From assembly GCA_029261435.1 (NCBI GenBank), contig JAJDBI010000271.1, positions 1 through 8,173 on the forward strand: a stretch of DNA of 8,173 nt. Reading direction: 5' to 3'. Below the pieces are notes generated by a model, which saw nothing but the letters and a program-made list of their open reading frames with translations, had not been told where the DNA came from and ran no database searches. The stretch comes from Nitrospinaceae bacterium (GTDB lineage: Bacteria; Nitrospinota; Nitrospinia; Nitrospinales; VA-1). Positions 6,433-8,173 of this stretch are shown piece after piece. The first letter of the stretch is position 1; each line of letters starts with the position of its first letter. A program made the position numbers and the translations under genes.

Positions 6433-7803
6433 ATGTTTGAACTTTCAATATTTTCTCTTGATGCAGTCCTCAGTTTCGGGACCAAAATGCTGGCTTTTTT
6501 AGGAGGCCTGGCGGCTCTCATCTTCATCCATGAGCTGGGACATTTTCTGGTCGCGCGAAAAGTGGGTGTCGTGGTGGAAAAATTTTCCCTTGGTTTCGGG
6601 CCAAAAATTGTAAGCTTTACACGTGGTGGCACCGAATACCTCCTTGCCTGGATTCCTCTGGGCGGCTACGTAAAAATGAAGGGGGAAGAAGCTGGAGAAG
6701 AAAACGCAGACGAAATAGGGTCATTTTCTGCCGCTCCTGTTTTGCATCGTCTGGCCATTGCGTTCGCTGGTCCGCTTTTCAACATTCTGTTTGCCATCGC
6801 CATTTATTATGGCGTTTATCTGGTAGGGGTCCCTGCACTGGCTCCTGTTGTTGGCACAGTTAAAGAGGAGTCCCCGGCTTTGGTTGCCGGGCTTCAAACA
6901 GGCGACCGCATTTTAGCTATCGGAGACAAAAAAATACTTTTTTGGGAGCAACTCCAGAAAATCGTCCATGATTCCCCAGGCCGCTCATTGGATTTTCAAG
7001 TAGAAAGAAGCTCAGGGAATGTTGCCCAAGTCCCAATCACACCCATCTCTGAGCAAATCAGTGATCTTTTTGGTGACAAAGAAAATGTGGGTTTGATCGG
7101 TATCACTCCGCTGGTACGAAATATTTTTTATATCAAAGAAGGCTCACCCGCTGACCAGGCAGGAATTAAAGAAGGCGATGTTCTGGTTTCAGTCGATGAC
7201 ACTATTATTTTTGGGTGGGGAGACCTGAAAACAGCGGCCATTGATAAACCCGGCCAGGAACTGACCTTCAGAGTCCTCAGAAGCGGGACAGAAATCGTAA
7301 CTAAACTGACACCCGAAGCCAAGGTCGTAAAGGACATTGAAGGCAAAAGTTCAGAAGTTGGACTTCTAGGCATCGGCATGGCCGGAGAAATGACCACGGA
7401 AAAATACGGCATTTTTGGAGCCCTCAAAAGAGCCATCGAAGAAACTAGGCGGTTGACTTACATGATAGCCGTCAGCATCAAAAAAATGGTTATGGGCTCG
7501 ATTCCTGCCGACTCCATCGGTGGCCCCATCCTGATTTTTCAAATTTATGGGGAACAGGCCGAGCAAGGCTTTAATGAATTGATTCGTTTGACAGCTCTTT
7601 TGAGTATTAACCTCGGCCTGCTCAACTTACTGCCGATTCCTGTTTTGGATGGCGGACATATTTTCTTTTTCCTGATAGAAATTCTCAAGGGAAAACCTGT
7701 CAGTGAAAGAAACCGGGAACGAGCCCAGCAGGTCGGAATCTTCATGCTACTCAGCCTCATGGTGTTTGCATTTTACAATGACATCATGCGACTCATTACC
7801 TGA
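6433..7803 (+). CDS. rseP: RIP metalloprotease RseP (site-2 protease, M50 family)
   Basis: This inner-membrane zinc protease cuts transmembrane helices. In E. coli it releases sigma-E from the anti-sigma factor RseA and clears remnant signal peptides. The 456-residue length matches E. coli RseP (450). HELGH (residues 33-37) in the first membrane helix gives two zinc histidines and the catalytic glutamate. LAWIPLGGYVKMKGE (about 71-85) is the membrane-associated beta loop. A second helix carries the FAGPLFNILFA motif. Two periplasmic PDZ domains follow (about 140-215 and 218-300; SPALVAGLQTGDRI and SPADQAGIKEGDVL). NLLPIPVLDGG, with zinc ligand D406, lies in the third helix, and a last helix is near the C terminus. 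The start at 6433 leaves 32 residues before HELGH, longer than in E. coli. ATG at residue 19 is an alternative. No Shine-Dalgarno is visible. The usual neighbours dxr, cdsA and uppS are absent on the left; lolA takes their place. Confidence 0.96.
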   Translation: MFELSIFSLDAVLSFGTKMLAFLGGLAALIFIHELGHFLVARKVGVVVEKFSLGFGPKIVSFTRGGTEYLLAWIPLGGYVKMKGEEAGEENADEIGSFSAAPVLHRLAIAFAGPLFNILFAIAIYYGVYLVGVPALAPVVGTVKEESPALVAGLQTGDRILAIGDKKILFWEQLQKIVHDSPGRSLDFQVERSSGNVAQVPITPISEQISDLFGDKENVGLIGITPLVRNIFYIKEGSPADQAGIKEGDVLVSVDDTIIFGWGDLKTAAIDKPGQELTFRVLRSGTEIVTKLTPEAKVVKDIEGKSSEVGLLGIGMAGEMTTEKYGIFGALKRAIEETRRLTYMIAVSIKKMVMGSIPADSIGGPILIFQIYGEQAEQGFNELIRLTALLSINLGLLNLLPIPVLDGGHIFFFLIEILKGKPVSERNRERAQQVGIFMLLSLMVFAFYNDIMRLIT

Positions 7804-7817
7804 TAATATTTTCTACT

Positions 7818-8102
7818 ATGCAAAATATTGAGAGCCGCATCCAGGACCTCAAGGAAGCCGCAGAGAAATTATCCATTAAAATTGAAGTCGCCAATCTCAA
7901 CGATCAGGAGTTTGCTATTCAAAGCGGCTACTGCAAACTCAACGGCGAAGATCTTATTATTCTGGACAAAAATCTTCCAGACGAGGAACACTTGTTGGTA
8001 ATTTTAAATACGCTGAAAAAATTTAATCTCGATAACATCTACGTTGCTGACTGGATACGAGAAAAAATTGATACAGACAAAACTGCTGGAGCGCAATCAT
8101 GA
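7818..8102 (+). CDS. Small conserved-looking hypothetical protein (94 residues)
   Basis: I cannot name this protein. It is soluble, without a signal peptide or membrane segment. An N-terminal amphipathic helix (about 1-20, IESRIQDLKEAAEKL) is followed by an apparent strand, a GYCKLNG turn (about 37-43), a strand LIILDKNLP (about 46-54), a helix EEHLLVILNTLKKF (about 56-69) and NIYVADWIREKI near 73-84. The order suggests a compact alpha/beta fold. The pattern G-x-C-x-L-x-G, D-x-x-L-P, E-E-H and I-Y-x-x-x-x-I-R-E reads like a conserved small family rather than random coding. It begins 14 nt after the rseP stop, without a visible Shine-Dalgarno, and its TGA overlaps the ATG of the next gene. Co-translation with that gene suggests a partner or regulatory relation. 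The function is unknown. Confidence 0.8.
   Translation: MQNIESRIQDLKEAAEKLSIKIEVANLNDQEFAIQSGYCKLNGEDLIILDKNLPDEEHLLVILNTLKKFNLDNIYVADWIREKIDTDKTAGAQS
8088..8091 (+). promoter_or_regulatory. Ribosome binding site of the right-edge gene
   Basis: GGAG lies 7 nt before ATG 8099-8101, inside the end of the 94-residue gene. With the ATGA overlap it supports the start and suggests translational coupling. Confidence 0.65.
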
Positions 8103-8173
8103 CCCTTCTCAACACGATTCTTCCCGAACAACGCCGGGGAAAACTTAAGGCCCTTCTGGAAGACGGAAAAACT
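8099..8173 (+). CDS. 5' end of an unidentified gene, cut by the window edge
   Basis: Twenty-five codons are visible, starting MTLLNTILPEQRRGKL and ending LLEDGKT. The frame is open to the edge. The ATG overlaps the upstream stop (ATGA) and has a good Shine-Dalgarno, so it is very likely a true gene in the same operon. The N-terminal pattern, a basic amphipathic stretch then LLEDGKT, resembles the start of isocitrate lyase/PEP phosphomutase-family enzymes (L-L-x-x-G-K before a beta strand). That is a guess from seven residues and should not be used as a name. Confidence 0.7.
   Translation, partial: MTLLNTILPEQRRGKLKALLEDGKT

Noticed and set aside
1..8173. CRISPR array, tRNA, rRNA, insertion sequence or phage attachment site
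   Set aside because: No spaced direct repeats, cloverleaf, terminal inverted repeats or transposase/integrase sequence were seen. The ankyrin repeats are protein-level repeats with diverged DNA.

Overview
The window comes from a Gram-negative (diderm) bacterium. It carries lipid A synthesis (LpxC), lipoprotein transport to the outer membrane (LolA) and a site-2 intramembrane protease of the RseP type. Base composition looks moderate and slightly AT-leaning by eye. The gene mix (an LpxC fused to a sigma-54-activator-like region, a purN-lolA-rseP cluster without dxr/cdsA, a REC-PAS-GGDEF protein, a secreted ankyrin protein) would suit a marine Nitrospinota or deltaproteobacterium-like lineage. 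That placement is an inference from gene style, not something the sequence proves.

Layout. From the left edge to 1595 (+) runs the 3' part of a long gene. Its product joins a degenerate NtrC-type AAA+ domain and a Fis-like helix-turn-helix to a complete, catalytically intact LpxC. The reading frame is open back to the window edge, so the true start lies upstream. Only 5 nt after its stop, the convergent gene at 1601-2956 (-) encodes an exported protein made almost entirely of 33-residue ankyrin repeats. An intergenic stretch (2957-3267) follows, with a strong rho-independent terminator and other small inverted repeats. Then comes a diguanylate cyclase (REC-PAS-GGDEF) at 3268-4707 (-). A 431-nt divergent intergenic region separates it from a rightward cluster: purN, lolA (TTG start), rseP, a 94-residue conserved-looking small protein, and the first 25 codons of a further gene cut by the right edge. 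Gaps in that cluster are 14, 5 and 14 nt and then a 4-nt ATGA overlap, so it is very probably one operon.

How the genes fit together. LpxC, LolA and RseP all serve the outer envelope: lipid A commitment, lipoprotein delivery and envelope-stress proteolysis or signal-peptide remnant clearance. PurN is a housekeeping purine enzyme at the head of the operon. The GGDEF protein adds c-di-GMP signalling controlled by an unidentified phosphodonor.

The most unusual item is the LpxC fusion. The visible AAA+ part has lost its Walker B acids, the GAFTGA-type loop, the arginine fingers and the sensor II arginine, and the HTH has lost its conserved turn and basic recognition residues. It looks like a sigma-54 activator turned into a non-ATPase, perhaps non-DNA-binding, regulatory or scaffold domain on the committed enzyme of lipid A synthesis. 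No CRISPR array, tRNA, rRNA or insertion sequence was seen.
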